DNA of 64,000 nt from Methylotuvimicrobium buryatense 5G (GTDB taxonomy: Bacteria; Pseudomonadota; Gammaproteobacteria; Methylococcales; Methylomonadaceae): assembly GCF_000341735.1 (NCBI RefSeq), contig NZ_KB455575.1:4433581-4497580 (forward strand). Direction: 5' to 3'. The notes beneath the pieces were generated by a model. The model ran no database searches. It was not told the DNA's origin and saw nothing but the letters and a program-made list of their open reading frames with translations. A program made the position numbers and the translations under genes. Each line of letters opens with the position of its first letter. Positions within the stretch are counted from its first letter, which is position 1. Shown piece after piece: positions 20,541 through 29,042 of the stretch.

Positions 20541-20584
20541 CCGGCAATAAAAAAGGCAGCCAAGGCTGCCTTTTTTATTGCCGG
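20541..20584 (+). terminator. Strong terminator after rplS
   Basis: A 21-bp perfect stem from CCGGCAATAAAAAAGGCAGC to its exact complement, with loop AA. The inner GGCAGCC/GGCTGCC stem followed by six T is the terminator core; the A/T arms make it work in both directions. Confidence 0.92.
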
Positions 20585-20637
20585 AAAAACCTGGATTTCC
20601 TTGTTTCCACGCGCCAGCATACCGATCTTGCCTAGGC

Positions 20638-20793
20638 AGCTAAGGTATCACTGCCATTAAGTTAAGCCGTTCGTGGTGAGCCTGTCGAACCATGGACGGC
20701 TTAACTTATCGACCCAGGATTTTTCCATTCACCCTTCGACAGGCTCAGGGCGAACGGAAAAATCCTTAACTTAATGGCAGTGAGCTAAGGTAT
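20638..20793. mobile_element. 134-bp palindromic miniature element with 11-bp target duplication
   Basis: The element (20649-20782) begins CACTGCCATTAAGTTAAG and ends with its exact reverse complement. It is flanked on both sides by the direct repeat AGCTAAGGTAT (20638-20648 and 20783-20793). Inside are further palindromic parts (CTGTCGAAC, TTCGACAGGCTCAGG). It codes for nothing. Perfect flanking duplications indicate a recent insertion; an unlinked transposase would have moved it. The remaining 20794-20967 shows no gene. Confidence 0.8.
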
Positions 20794-20967
20794 GGGTTCC
20801 CACGGAGGACCGCTCATCGTTATTCATAAATTGTAGGGTACGCTGTGCGTACCATGGTAACTATAAACTGTTGAAAATTTTCGTGACTTTCGAGTATTTC
20901 GTGGTTCAATCACTTTTTACAGACAGTTAATCGATACGACAATTCTTTTTAAGAATGGGAGCGCGAT

Positions 20968-21477
20968 ATGCCTTTCATCGTTCACTGGGTCAGCGAGTGC
21001 CAGGGTGCCAAAAATATTCGAATACTCCAAACGCCTGCCGGAAAACTGTCGGTACAGCGGTGCGGCGAGGTAATTTGCGGCATCGATTGGTTACCCGGTG
21101 GGCCAGTCATGGTCTCCAGCCTCGATAACGACGATAAACAAAGCTTCGATCCGGTTGAAAATTATTGGCGAGAGCCTAATGCTATCGTGGAACTCAAACT
21201 GTTACGGCGCGGCAGCCCATTCGTGCAAACCGTTCAAGACGCATTACTCAGGATTCCGTTCGGGACGACGTTGACTTATAAGGATTTGGCTAAAGTCTTA
21301 GATTCCGCGCCGAGAGCGGTCGGCGGCGCATGTCGGAGAAACGATTATCCGTTGATTGTGCCGTGCCATCGGGTTGTTTCAGTAACCGGCCCCGGCGGCT
21401 ACTCGGGACAAACACAAGGCGAGTCGATGGCTGTTAAACTCCAATTATTGGCTTTCGAGGCTTCGTTTAATCAATGA
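20968..21477 (+). CDS. ogt: Methylated-DNA--protein-cysteine methyltransferase
   Basis: Suicide repair enzyme that transfers the methyl group from O6-methylguanine to its own cysteine. The 169 residues contain the DNA-binding helix (PRAVGGACRRNDYPLIV), the active site PCHRVV and the GPGGYSG motif. The N-terminal domain is short, as in Ogt rather than Ada. The stop overlaps the start of xerD (ATGA at 21474-21477), so the two are translationally coupled. Confidence 0.93.
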   Translation: MPFIVHWVSECQGAKNIRILQTPAGKLSVQRCGEVICGIDWLPGGPVMVSSLDNDDKQSFDPVENYWREPNAIVELKLLRRGSPFVQTVQDALLRIPFGTTLTYKDLAKVLDSAPRAVGGACRRNDYPLIVPCHRVVSVTGPGGYSGQTQGESMAVKLQLLAFEASFNQ

Positions 21478-22358
21478 ACCCCAGCGATTTGATCGACCAG
21501 TTCCTTGATGCGTTGTGGGCCGAGCAAGGCGTTAGCAACAATACCTTGTCTGCCTATGGTAGCGATTTAACTATTTTCGCGCAGTGGCTCAAGAACATCT
21601 CGCTGTTGGAAGTGGGAGGAGGCGATATTTCTCGATTTCTAGCCTTCAGATATAATCAAGGCATCGGTAGCCGTTCAAGTGCTCGGTTACTGTCGACATT
21701 GCGGCGTTTTTATGCTTATCAGCTTCGGGAAAACCGGATCAGCGTCGATCCGACCGCATTGATCGACATGCCTTATATCGGCAGAAAATTGCCGTCTTCA
21801 TTATCGGAAAACGATGTCGAAGCCTTGCTTAAGGCGCCCGAAACGTCGAACCCTTTAGGCTACCGCGACAGAACGATGTTCGAAATGCTCTATGCGACGG
21901 GACTTAGGGTTTCCGAGTTGGTCGGTTTGCGTTTGGAGCAGGTAAGCCTTCGGCAAGGCGTCGTCAAGATTACCGGAAAAGGCAATAAAGAGCGCTTGGT
22001 GCCGTTCGGCGAAGAGGCGATGGAATGGCTTGAAGGCTATTTGCAAACGATACGGCCGGCGATTCTCGGCGAGCGGCAAAGCGCTTTTTTATTCGTGACG
22101 AATCGAGGCGACGGCATGACAAGGCAGGCGTTTTGGCATATTATCAAACGCCGCGCGAAAGAAGCCGGCATCGTCAAGGAGCTGTCGCCCCATACGCTAC
22201 GGCATGCCTTTGCGACGCATTTGCTGAATCATGGCGCAGATTTGCGCGTCGTGCAATTGTTGTTGGGCCATTCCGATTTATCGACGACGCAAATTTACAC
22301 GCATATCGCGCGCGAACGACTGAAAGATCTCCACGCAAAATTTCACCCGAGAGGATAA
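21474..22358 (+). CDS. xerD: Tyrosine recombinase XerD
   Basis: A 294-residue site-specific recombinase that, with XerC, resolves chromosome dimers at dif. The catalytic residues are visible: Arg in ATGLRVSELVGL, Lys in KGNKERLVPF, H-x2-R in SPHTLRHAFATHLL, His in LLGHSDLSTTQIYTH and the Tyr in the last motif. The N-terminal SAM-like DNA-binding domain is DQFLDALWAEQGVSNNTLSAY. Length and the SVDPTALIDMPYIGRKLP linker favour XerD over a phage integrase. Confidence 0.94.
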   Translation: MNPSDLIDQFLDALWAEQGVSNNTLSAYGSDLTIFAQWLKNISLLEVGGGDISRFLAFRYNQGIGSRSSARLLSTLRRFYAYQLRENRISVDPTALIDMPYIGRKLPSSLSENDVEALLKAPETSNPLGYRDRTMFEMLYATGLRVSELVGLRLEQVSLRQGVVKITGKGNKERLVPFGEEAMEWLEGYLQTIRPAILGERQSAFLFVTNRGDGMTRQAFWHIIKRRAKEAGIVKELSPHTLRHAFATHLLNHGADLRVVQLLLGHSDLSTTQIYTHIARERLKDLHAKFHPRG

Positions 22359-22364
22359 GCCAAG

Positions 22365-23138
22365 ATGGCGCAAAACATTCATCCGACAGCCTGCATTGCA
22401 GAAAACGTAAAATTAGGCGAAGACGTCACGATAGGGCCCTTCGCGGTCATTGAAAGCGATGTCGACATCGGTGCGCACTGCCAAATCGGCCCGCATGCAG
22501 TCGTGCAACGTTATGTCAAGATGGGCGAAGGCAATATAGTGCATCCGCATGCCGTGCTCGGCGGCCTGCCGCAAGACTTAGGGTTCAATCCCGAAACCGT
22601 AACGTGGCTCGAAATCGGTAATGGCAATCAATTTAGGGAGGGCTTTACCGCGCATCGGGCGACCAAGGAAAACGGCGCGACGCGCATCGGTTCGGGCTGT
22701 TATTTCATGAACAACAGCCATGTCGCGCACGATTGCTCGATCGGGGATAACACGATATTCGCCAACAATGTCGCGATCGGCGGCCATGTTGAAATCGGGC
22801 GCAAAGTATTCATGGGCGGTGCCGTAGTTGTGCATCAATTTTGCCGAGTGGGCTCTTATGCCATCGTACAAGGTACGACCGGGCTCAACATGGATGTGAT
22901 TCCGTTCATGTTGATCGGCGGACGTCCGGCCAGGCATTACCGTTTGAATACGATCGGTCTCAGGCGCGCCGGGATTACCGGAGAACGTTACAAGGTACTC
23001 GAAACGGCGTTTCGCCGTCTTCGCAGTAAAAAGAGCCTCGACGATTTGGAAGAAACCGAAGAGCTCAAAGAATTGAAAGAATGGTTGGCGGTCAAATCGA
23101 AACGCGGTTTGCACGGCTTCGTCGATCTGTCGGATTGA
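22365..23138 (+). CDS. lpxA: UDP-N-acetylglucosamine acyltransferase LpxA
   Basis: LpxA adds the 3-hydroxyacyl chain to UDP-GlcNAc, the first step of lipid A synthesis, in the cytoplasm. The 257 residues form the left-handed beta-helix of hexapeptide repeats (VKLGEDVTIGPFAVIESDVDIG and so on) and include the catalytic His region NNSHVAHDCSIGDN and the HQFCRVGSYA motif; the C-terminal helical part starts near 190. It begins 6 bp after xerD, apart from the usual lpxD-fabZ-lpxA-lpxB order, so it may be a relocated or second copy. Confidence 0.95.
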   Translation: MAQNIHPTACIAENVKLGEDVTIGPFAVIESDVDIGAHCQIGPHAVVQRYVKMGEGNIVHPHAVLGGLPQDLGFNPETVTWLEIGNGNQFREGFTAHRATKENGATRIGSGCYFMNNSHVAHDCSIGDNTIFANNVAIGGHVEIGRKVFMGGAVVVHQFCRVGSYAIVQGTTGLNMDVIPFMLIGGRPARHYRLNTIGLRRAGITGERYKVLETAFRRLRSKKSLDDLEETEELKELKEWLAVKSKRGLHGFVDLSD

Positions 23139-23201
23139 GCTGAAATGTCGCCCGAGGATTAAATTGACACGCTTTACGTCGGTCGGAAAGGTTCCTGCGA
23201 G

Positions 23202-23531
23202 TCAATTGCCGTAACCAATGCTACGAATTTCCATTAATATACCGTTCTCGAAAATCAGCTGTTGCTTGAGCCTTCTCGGGCCGAAGTTGTAGATCCATTC
23301 GTCGATCGTAATTTGCTGATATTCGGATATGTCGAGCGTGCCTTGCGGAAAACGAAAACGACTGCCCGAAACGCCCAAACGCTTATCGGCATAGTCGGGT
23401 TCGCCGCATTTCATGCGAACGTCGCTGATATGGTCGCCGGTTTGGACGATCCGTTGTCCGCAGCGGAAAGCAAAGGCTTCGGGGGCTAAGGCGAACAAAA
23501 AGAACCCCAGCAGCAAAACAAATTTTTTCAT
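23202..23531 (-). CDS. DUF2845-type small exported protein
   Basis: A 109-residue protein with a Sec signal peptide (MKKFVLLLGFFLFALAPEAFAF, cleavage after AFA). The mature part has two Cys (FRCGQRIV, DVRMKCGEPDY) and ends in ENGILMEIRSIGYGN, matching the DUF2845 pattern. Function unknown; the paired Cys suggest a periplasmic disulfide. Convergent with lpxA. Confidence 0.8.
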   Translation of the reverse strand: MKKFVLLLGFFLFALAPEAFAFRCGQRIVQTGDHISDVRMKCGEPDYADKRLGVSGSRFRFPQGTLDISEYQQITIDEWIYNFGPRRLKQQLIFENGILMEIRSIGYGN

Positions 23532-23646
23532 AAATACTCATCGAAACAGAGGATTGAAATTAAAGCTAACGCAAACCGATGAACCAAAAATGAATCAGTA
23601 GGGTACTTTTTACGGTTTTTATTTTACACTTGAGTTCGACTATAAA

Positions 23647-23838
23647 CCTAAAAAGAGCAGTTGAGAGTCTCAAACTACCGTTCGCCCTGAGCCCTTCGGC
23701 TACGCTCAGGAGAGCCCTGTCGAAGGGTGAACGGTAGTTTGAGGCTTCACCAAACCGGTGATAGTGTTGTAGACCCTTCAGGCTTCGACTTGGCTCAGCA
23801 CGAACGGTTTACAACACATGTCAACTGCCCTTTTTAGG
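23647..23838. mobile_element. Palindromic miniature element upstream of the aor operon
   Basis: Outer inverted repeats CCTAAAAAGAGCAGTTGA (23647-23664) and TCAACTGCCCTTTTTAGG (23821-23838) differ in one base. Inside are two hairpins: CTCAAACTACCGTTCG with its complement ending near 23745, and GTGTTGTAGACC with GGTTTACAACAC. The direct repeat ATAAA flanks it. The inner motif resembles that of the 20649-20782 element. It ends 32 bp before the ferredoxin start, so it occupies the promoter region of the aor operon. Confidence 0.65.
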
Positions 23839-23870
23839 ATAAACCTTTTTTAGGCGGTAGGAGTATTCGA

Positions 23871-24338
23871 ATGCTAAAGTCACTTCAGATAGAGCCGGAA
23901 AAATGTACCGGTTGCCTGCAATGCGAACTGGCCTGTTCGTATCATCATGAAGGGGTTTTTAATCCTTCCAAGTCCCGCATCAAAGTCTTCACATTTCATC
24001 ATGAAGGCCGTTTCGCACCCTATACCTGCACGCAATGCGCCGAAGCCTGGTGTCTGCATACTTGCCCGGTCGAGGCCATTACGGTCAACTTAACGACCGG
24101 TGCAAAAGAGGTTGCCGTCGAGCAATGCGTCGGTTGCAAAGTTTGTACGATCGCCTGTCCGTTCGGTACCATCAACTATCAAGTCGAAACCGGAAAAGTC
24201 GCCAAATGCGACTTGTGCGGCGGCGATCCGGAATGCGCCAAAGCCTGTCCGACCTCGGCAATCACTTATGTCGATGCCGAACAAACCGGCTATCAAAGAA
24301 TGCGCGCTCATGCCGCACAATCGATTAAATCGCTATAG
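23871..24338 (+). CDS. aorA: Polyferredoxin subunit of aldehyde oxidoreductase (AorA-like)
   Basis: A 155-residue iron-sulfur protein with four cysteine groups for [4Fe-4S] clusters: CTGCLQCELAC, CTQCAEAWCLHTCP, CVGCKVCTIACP and CDLCGGDPECAKACP. In the three-subunit enzyme of Aromatoleum type (AorABC), such a subunit passes electrons between the tungsten subunit and the FAD subunit. Here the same order follows: this gene, the tungsten subunit 9 bp downstream, then a flavoprotein. AGGAGT precedes the ATG. Confidence 0.85.
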   Translation: MLKSLQIEPEKCTGCLQCELACSYHHEGVFNPSKSRIKVFTFHHEGRFAPYTCTQCAEAWCLHTCPVEAITVNLTTGAKEVAVEQCVGCKVCTIACPFGTINYQVETGKVAKCDLCGGDPECAKACPTSAITYVDAEQTGYQRMRAHAAQSIKSL

Positions 24339-24347
24339 GAGATTGTC

Positions 24348-26198
24348 ATGGCCTGGACCGGAAACGTACTACGCGTCAATTTGACCGAACGCACCTGCAG
24401 CAAAGAACCGCTTAATAAAGATTGGGCGCTGAGCTATTTGGGCCAGCGCGGTTTAGCGACTAAATATCTAACCGAAGAAATCGACCCCAAAATCGATGCT
24501 CTATCGCCGGACAATAAATTGATCATGGCGACAGGGCCTCTGACCGGCACGCCGGCATCGACCGCCGGGCGCTATTCGGTCATCACCAAAAGCCCGTTGA
24601 CCGGTACGGTCGCCTGCTCGAATTCCGGCGGTTTTATCGGCATGGAATTCAAAAACGCCGGCTGGGATATGATTATCTTCGAAGGCAAGGCTTCTTCTCC
24701 GGTTTATTTGTATTTGGAAAACGAAAAGGCTCAATTGCTGCCGGCTGACGAAATCTGGGGTCAGTCGGTTTGGCAGGCCGACGAATGGCTGCATAATCGT
24801 CATCAAGATCCCTTATTGCGGATCGCGGCGGTTGGTCGTTCCGCCGAACAAGGTTGTTTGTTTTCAGGGATCATCAATGATTTACACCGAACCGCCGGGC
24901 GTTCCGGCGTCGGCACCGTGATGGCGTCGAAAAATCTCAAGGCCGTCGCTGTTCGCGGTACGCGAGGCGTCGGCAATATCAAAGATCCGGTTGCCTTTAT
25001 GCAAGCAGTCAATGCCGGTAAAAAAGTACTGGCTGAGGGACCTGTGACTGCCGAAGGCTTGCCGACTTACGGTACGCAAGTCTTGATGAACGTGATCAAC
25101 GAAGTCGGTGCGATGCCGACTCGCAATTTCAAGGACGTGCAATTCGAAGGCGCCGCGAAGATTTCCGCCGAGGCGATGCACGAGCCGCGCCCTTCGGACG
25201 GCAAACCGAATCTGGTCACGAATGCCGCCTGCTTCGGCTGCACGATCGCGTGCGGACGTATATCGACGATTGCCGGCGGCCATTTTACGATCACAAACAA
25301 ACCGCAATACCGAGGCGCATCGGGCGGTTTGGAATATGAAGCGGCCTGGGCATTGGGGTCGGATACCGGCGTCGACGATCTCGATGCGCTGACCTACGTC
25401 AATTTTCTGTGCAACGAAGACGGCATGGACCCAATATCGCTCGGCTCGACGATCGCAGCGGCGATGGAATTATACGAATCCGGAGCGATTACGATTGAAC
25501 AGACCGGCGGCATCGAATTGAAATTCGGTTCGGCCGAAGCGCTGGTCAAATTGACCGAGTTGACCGCTAAAGGCGAAGGCTTCGGACGCGAAATCGGTCT
25601 CGGCTCGAAACGCTTATGCGAAAAATACGGGCGTCCCGAATTGTCGATGACGGTCAAGGGCCAGGAGTTTCCGGCATACGACCCGCGCGGCATTCAAGGC
25701 ATGGGGCTGGCCTATGCGACTTCGAATCGCGGCGCCTGTCATTTGCGAGGTTACACGGTTTCATCGGAAATCATGGGTTTGCCGGAAAAGACCGACCCCT
25801 TGATTACCGACGGCAAAGCCGCCTTGGTGAAAGCCTTTCAGGATGCGACCGCAGCGGTGGACTCAGCCGGATTGTGCGTGTTTTCGACCTTCTCATGGAC
25901 GATGGCCGATATCGCGCCACAGATCGCCGCAGCCTGCGACGGCGACTGGACCGTCGATAGCTTGCTCGAAACCGGCGAGCGCATCTGGAATCTGGAGCGA
26001 AAATTTAATTTGGATGCGGGCCTCACCGGCGCCGACGACAATTTGCCCGAACGTTTGTTGAAAGAAGCCGCCAAAACGGGGCCGGCTAAAGGCAAGGTCA
26101 ACGACTTGGCCAAAATGCTCCCCGAATATTACCAATTGCGCGGCTGGACGGCAGACGGCATACCGAAAGCCGAAACCTTGTCGCGGCTGTCGGTGTAG
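24348..26198 (+). CDS. aorB: Tungsten-type aldehyde:ferredoxin oxidoreductase (AorB-like)
   Basis: Catalytic subunit, 616 residues, of the AOR family, which oxidises aldehydes to acids or works in reverse at low potential with a tungsto-bispterin cofactor. Visible are the N-terminal AOR domain (RVNLTERTCSKEPLNKDWAL, GRYSVITKSPLTGTVACSNSGG), the cluster ligands C295-x2-C298-x3-C302 and the distal Cys510 in DSAGLC. Length is typical. The tight spacing in the operon (9 bp on each side) indicates one complex with its neighbours. The natural substrate cannot be read from the sequence. Oxygen-sensitive enzymes of this kind are notable in an aerobic methanotroph. Confidence 0.92.
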   Translation: MAWTGNVLRVNLTERTCSKEPLNKDWALSYLGQRGLATKYLTEEIDPKIDALSPDNKLIMATGPLTGTPASTAGRYSVITKSPLTGTVACSNSGGFIGMEFKNAGWDMIIFEGKASSPVYLYLENEKAQLLPADEIWGQSVWQADEWLHNRHQDPLLRIAAVGRSAEQGCLFSGIINDLHRTAGRSGVGTVMASKNLKAVAVRGTRGVGNIKDPVAFMQAVNAGKKVLAEGPVTAEGLPTYGTQVLMNVINEVGAMPTRNFKDVQFEGAAKISAEAMHEPRPSDGKPNLVTNAACFGCTIACGRISTIAGGHFTITNKPQYRGASGGLEYEAAWALGSDTGVDDLDALTYVNFLCNEDGMDPISLGSTIAAAMELYESGAITIEQTGGIELKFGSAEALVKLTELTAKGEGFGREIGLGSKRLCEKYGRPELSMTVKGQEFPAYDPRGIQGMGLAYATSNRGACHLRGYTVSSEIMGLPEKTDPLITDGKAALVKAFQDATAAVDSAGLCVFSTFSWTMADIAPQIAAACDGDWTVDSLLETGERIWNLERKFNLDAGLTGADDNLPERLLKEAAKTGPAKGKVNDLAKMLPEYYQLRGWTADGIPKAETLSRLSV

Positions 26199-26206
26199 GA
26201 GGCACT

Positions 26207-27478
26207 ATGCATTATGTCATCATCGGCGCGGGGCCGGCCGGTATCAACGCCGCCGAGCAATTGAGAAAACTGGATGCCGACGCGCGAATTACCGTATTCG
26301 GCGACGAGCCGGAAACGCCCTATTCGCGCATGGCCTTGCCGTATTATTTGATCGGTCAGGTCGGCGAAAACGGCACGTATTTAAGAAAATCGCCGGATCA
26401 TTTCGAACGCTTGTCTATCGAAATACGCCGTCAACGAGTCGAAAAAATAGACGGTCCGGGCAAGTGCTTACAACTGGCCAATGGCGAAACGATAGCGTTC
26501 GATAAGCTTTTGATCGCAAGCGGTTCAAGTCCGATTAAACCCCCGATTCCAGGCATCGATTTGCCCGGCATTTATAACTGCTGGACGCTAGCCGACGGCC
26601 GCAAAATCGCCGAACAATTGAAACCGGGAGCCAGAATCGTGCTAATGGGGGCGGGTTTTATCGGTTGCATCATTTTGGAAGCGCTGGTTAAAAGCGGAGC
26701 ACAGTTGATCGTTGTCGAAATGGGCGAGCGTATGGTGCCGCGCATGATGAACGAAAAAGCCGGAGGTTTGATCAAGCAATGGTGTCTCGAAAAAGGCGTT
26801 GCGATTCATACCGGTACGAAGATCACCGCTTTCGAACCGGAACGAAACGGCTTACGGGTGAAGCTCGACACCGGCGAAACGCTGTCTGCCGATTTTGTCG
26901 TTTCGGCGGCCGGCGTTAAAGCCAATATCGATTTTTTGGAAGGAAGCGGAGTTGCAACCGAGCACGGTATCCTGGTCGATCGGCATTTAGAGACTAACAT
27001 AACCGGCATCTATGCTGCAGGTGATGCGGCGCAAGGCCTGGATTTTTCGACCGGCGAATATACCGTACAAGCGATTCAGCCAACCGCAGTCGATCATGGT
27101 TTATTGGTTGCAAAAAACATGGCCGGCGGCCGCGAAGTTTTGCATCAGGGCAGCATTAACATGAACGTACTCGATACGATGGGTTTGATTGCCTGCTCGT
27201 TCGGTCTTTGGATGGGGGTAGAGCAGGGGAGTTCGGTCGAGCGCTACAATCCGGATCGATACCGCTATCTCAATTTGCAATTTCAAGAGGATCGTCTGAT
27301 CGGCGCCACTGCGGTTGGTTTAACGCAGCATGTCGGCGTTTTAAGAGGATTAATTCAAAGCCGAATCAAACTCGGCGATTGGAAACAACGTCTAATCGAC
27401 GACCCGACCCGCATTATGGAAGCCTATCTGGCGAGCACTCAAGCGATCGGTCTCAATGCTGGCGTAAACGTTAAATAG
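26207..27478 (+). CDS. aorC: NAD(P)H/FAD oxidoreductase subunit (AorC-like)
   Basis: A 423-residue flavoprotein of the pyridine nucleotide-disulfide reductase fold. The FAD Rossmann motif is VIIGAGPAGINAAEQLRK (residues 3-20), the NAD motif IVLMGAGFIGCIILEALVKSGA (about 145-166), and GIYAAGDAAQ closes the FAD site (about 267). No redox CxxC pair is visible in the first domain, so it is a rubredoxin- or ferredoxin-reductase type. In the AorABC scheme it connects the ferredoxin subunit to NAD+. It starts 9 bp after the tungsten subunit. Confidence 0.85.
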   Translation: MHYVIIGAGPAGINAAEQLRKLDADARITVFGDEPETPYSRMALPYYLIGQVGENGTYLRKSPDHFERLSIEIRRQRVEKIDGPGKCLQLANGETIAFDKLLIASGSSPIKPPIPGIDLPGIYNCWTLADGRKIAEQLKPGARIVLMGAGFIGCIILEALVKSGAQLIVVEMGERMVPRMMNEKAGGLIKQWCLEKGVAIHTGTKITAFEPERNGLRVKLDTGETLSADFVVSAAGVKANIDFLEGSGVATEHGILVDRHLETNITGIYAAGDAAQGLDFSTGEYTVQAIQPTAVDHGLLVAKNMAGGREVLHQGSINMNVLDTMGLIACSFGLWMGVEQGSSVERYNPDRYRYLNLQFQEDRLIGATAVGLTQHVGVLRGLIQSRIKLGDWKQRLIDDPTRIMEAYLASTQAIGLNAGVNVK

Positions 27479-27552
27479 TGTGAAACTAAGCTTGGCAATT
27501 TAATCATTAAGCGCATTAAGTTCTTCAAGTATCTCAAGGGGATATTTGCTCG

Positions 27553-27575
27553 TTCCCAAGCTCTTTGCTTGGGAA
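27553..27575. repeat. Short palindrome, possible terminator
   Basis: TTCCCAAGC and GCTTGGGAA pair around a TCTTT loop. Similar palindromes occur at 60487-60510. It lies between the converging aor and sterol operons and could stop transcription, though it lacks a T run. Confidence 0.45.
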
Positions 27576-27672
27576 TGCGGTACGAGAAGCTCCAGCTTTT
27601 TTAAATGCAGGGGGGCTGAATAATTACTTCGACAAAGCTCAAAACTTCAAGAAGTTATTTATCGGAAAATCC

Positions 27673-29019
27673 TTAACGCTTGAAATAATCGCTAAAAATC
27701 CCCACTAGTGACAGCTCGTTTTTAGCTAGAGGCTTAATAATGGTCAACGCATCCGATAATATTTTAGTGGCCTTGGGCAGGTTGGTAATGTTTTCGCGCA
27801 CTAAGGTATAAGCGCCGAAAAGCGCGACAAAAAAGAACTGCTTCATCAATGAATAATGATTTTTGTTTAGGCCGGCCAATATCGCAATCGATTCCTTCGC
27901 GTTTACTCCGCCACGTTGCAGATATTTGAATACCGAATTTTTAAGTAATTCGTTCGACATGACCCCATAAAGCGCGTTAGCAAGAATGTTAAGGTTGGCG
28001 TTGGCGTATTGCCGATCGCGGTAATAGGCTTCAATTTTTTGATAAATTAAATCGTTGTTATTGAAATCGGGCATGGCCAATAAATGCCCGCTCAATATTT
28101 CTATGTCCGAGAATACCGCTGTCAAGCCGCCGCCGGTTAAAGGGTGACGCATGTTCAACGCATCGCCGAGCATGACCGCGCCTTTACGTATTTTCGGCTT
28201 GGCCGCCATGTAGTGATTGGGCATGACCTTAAGCCGGTCTTCTTGCAGGGCGTGTCGGTAGCTTGTCTGCATGCCTTCGGGAATGTAAGGCGTTACATTC
28301 GTTTCTAAATGCGCCTGCAAAAATGCTTTTCTGGGAAATTGGCCGCCCGGAAAGTCGATTAAAAGTCTGACTTCATTGCTGGAAATCGGATAACAAATGA
28401 ACGGTGTCGGCCCCGATAAAAACACATGGCCATGCTTGGGCACAGGAATTTCGCAGTCTTTTAAAATCAAACCGATAAAGTAGGAGGTAACGGTTTTTTC
28501 GTTGTTGCTGAGAAGCTCTCTAAAATTAGAAAAAAAACCGTCGCTGGTAATGGTTAACGGAGCATAAATAGATTTGATCTCGTTCGAAACCGAATCGCGG
28601 TAATTCACGCCGATGATTTCGTTTTGCTCGTTTTCCAATAAGCTCAAGGCTTTACCTTGAATTTGTGTAACCGATGAGTTTTGTAAGGCCGAGGCTCTGA
28701 TTTGTTGCAGAAAGCGGCCGTTATGCAAGCCCATGCCATGATTGGGCGATGGATAAGGTATGGTCGTTTGTTCATTGCCTTGCAGCAGCGCATAGCCTTC
28801 GACCGGTTGTGCGTCGATGCCGTCTAATAAATGCCCGAGACCTAATTGTTCCAGCGATAATACGGCTCCGGGCTGTAACAGCTCGCCGACAATTCGTTTT
28901 TTCTCTTTGTAGCAGTGATCGATCAACGCGATGTTGATACCCTTGGGCGCTAGATAAGCGGCGATAGTCGCGCCCGCCATGCCCGCGCCGATAATGCAAA
29001 TGTCGAAATTCGATTCCAT
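27673..29019 (-). CDS. Squalene monooxygenase (squalene epoxidase)
   Basis: FAD-dependent enzyme that makes 2,3-oxidosqualene from squalene with O2, the first oxygen-requiring step of sterol synthesis. The 448 residues carry the N-terminal FAD motif CIIGAGMAGATIAAYLAPKG (about 7-26), the ELLQPGAVLSLEQLGLGHLL region, and the diagnostic squalene epoxidase motif GDALNMRHPLTGGGLTAVFSDI (about 284-305). There is no N-terminal membrane anchor; the hydrophobic C-terminal part (FFFVALFGAYTLV) is likely membrane-associated. It lies 23 bp after the cyclase gene in the same operon. Confidence 0.92.
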   Translation of the reverse strand: MESNFDICIIGAGMAGATIAAYLAPKGINIALIDHCYKEKKRIVGELLQPGAVLSLEQLGLGHLLDGIDAQPVEGYALLQGNEQTTIPYPSPNHGMGLHNGRFLQQIRASALQNSSVTQIQGKALSLLENEQNEIIGVNYRDSVSNEIKSIYAPLTITSDGFFSNFRELLSNNEKTVTSYFIGLILKDCEIPVPKHGHVFLSGPTPFICYPISSNEVRLLIDFPGGQFPRKAFLQAHLETNVTPYIPEGMQTSYRHALQEDRLKVMPNHYMAAKPKIRKGAVMLGDALNMRHPLTGGGLTAVFSDIEILSGHLLAMPDFNNNDLIYQKIEAYYRDRQYANANLNILANALYGVMSNELLKNSVFKYLQRGGVNAKESIAILAGLNKNHYSLMKQFFFVALFGAYTLVRENITNLPKATKILSDALTIIKPLAKNELSLVGIFSDYFKR

Positions 29020-29042
29020 CTTTAGTTACTTGATACGCATCA

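Noticed and set aside
21474-22358. Phage integrase with a genomic island
   Set aside because: Length, linker motif and coupling with ogt fit chromosomal XerD; no attachment repeats or phage genes are next to it.
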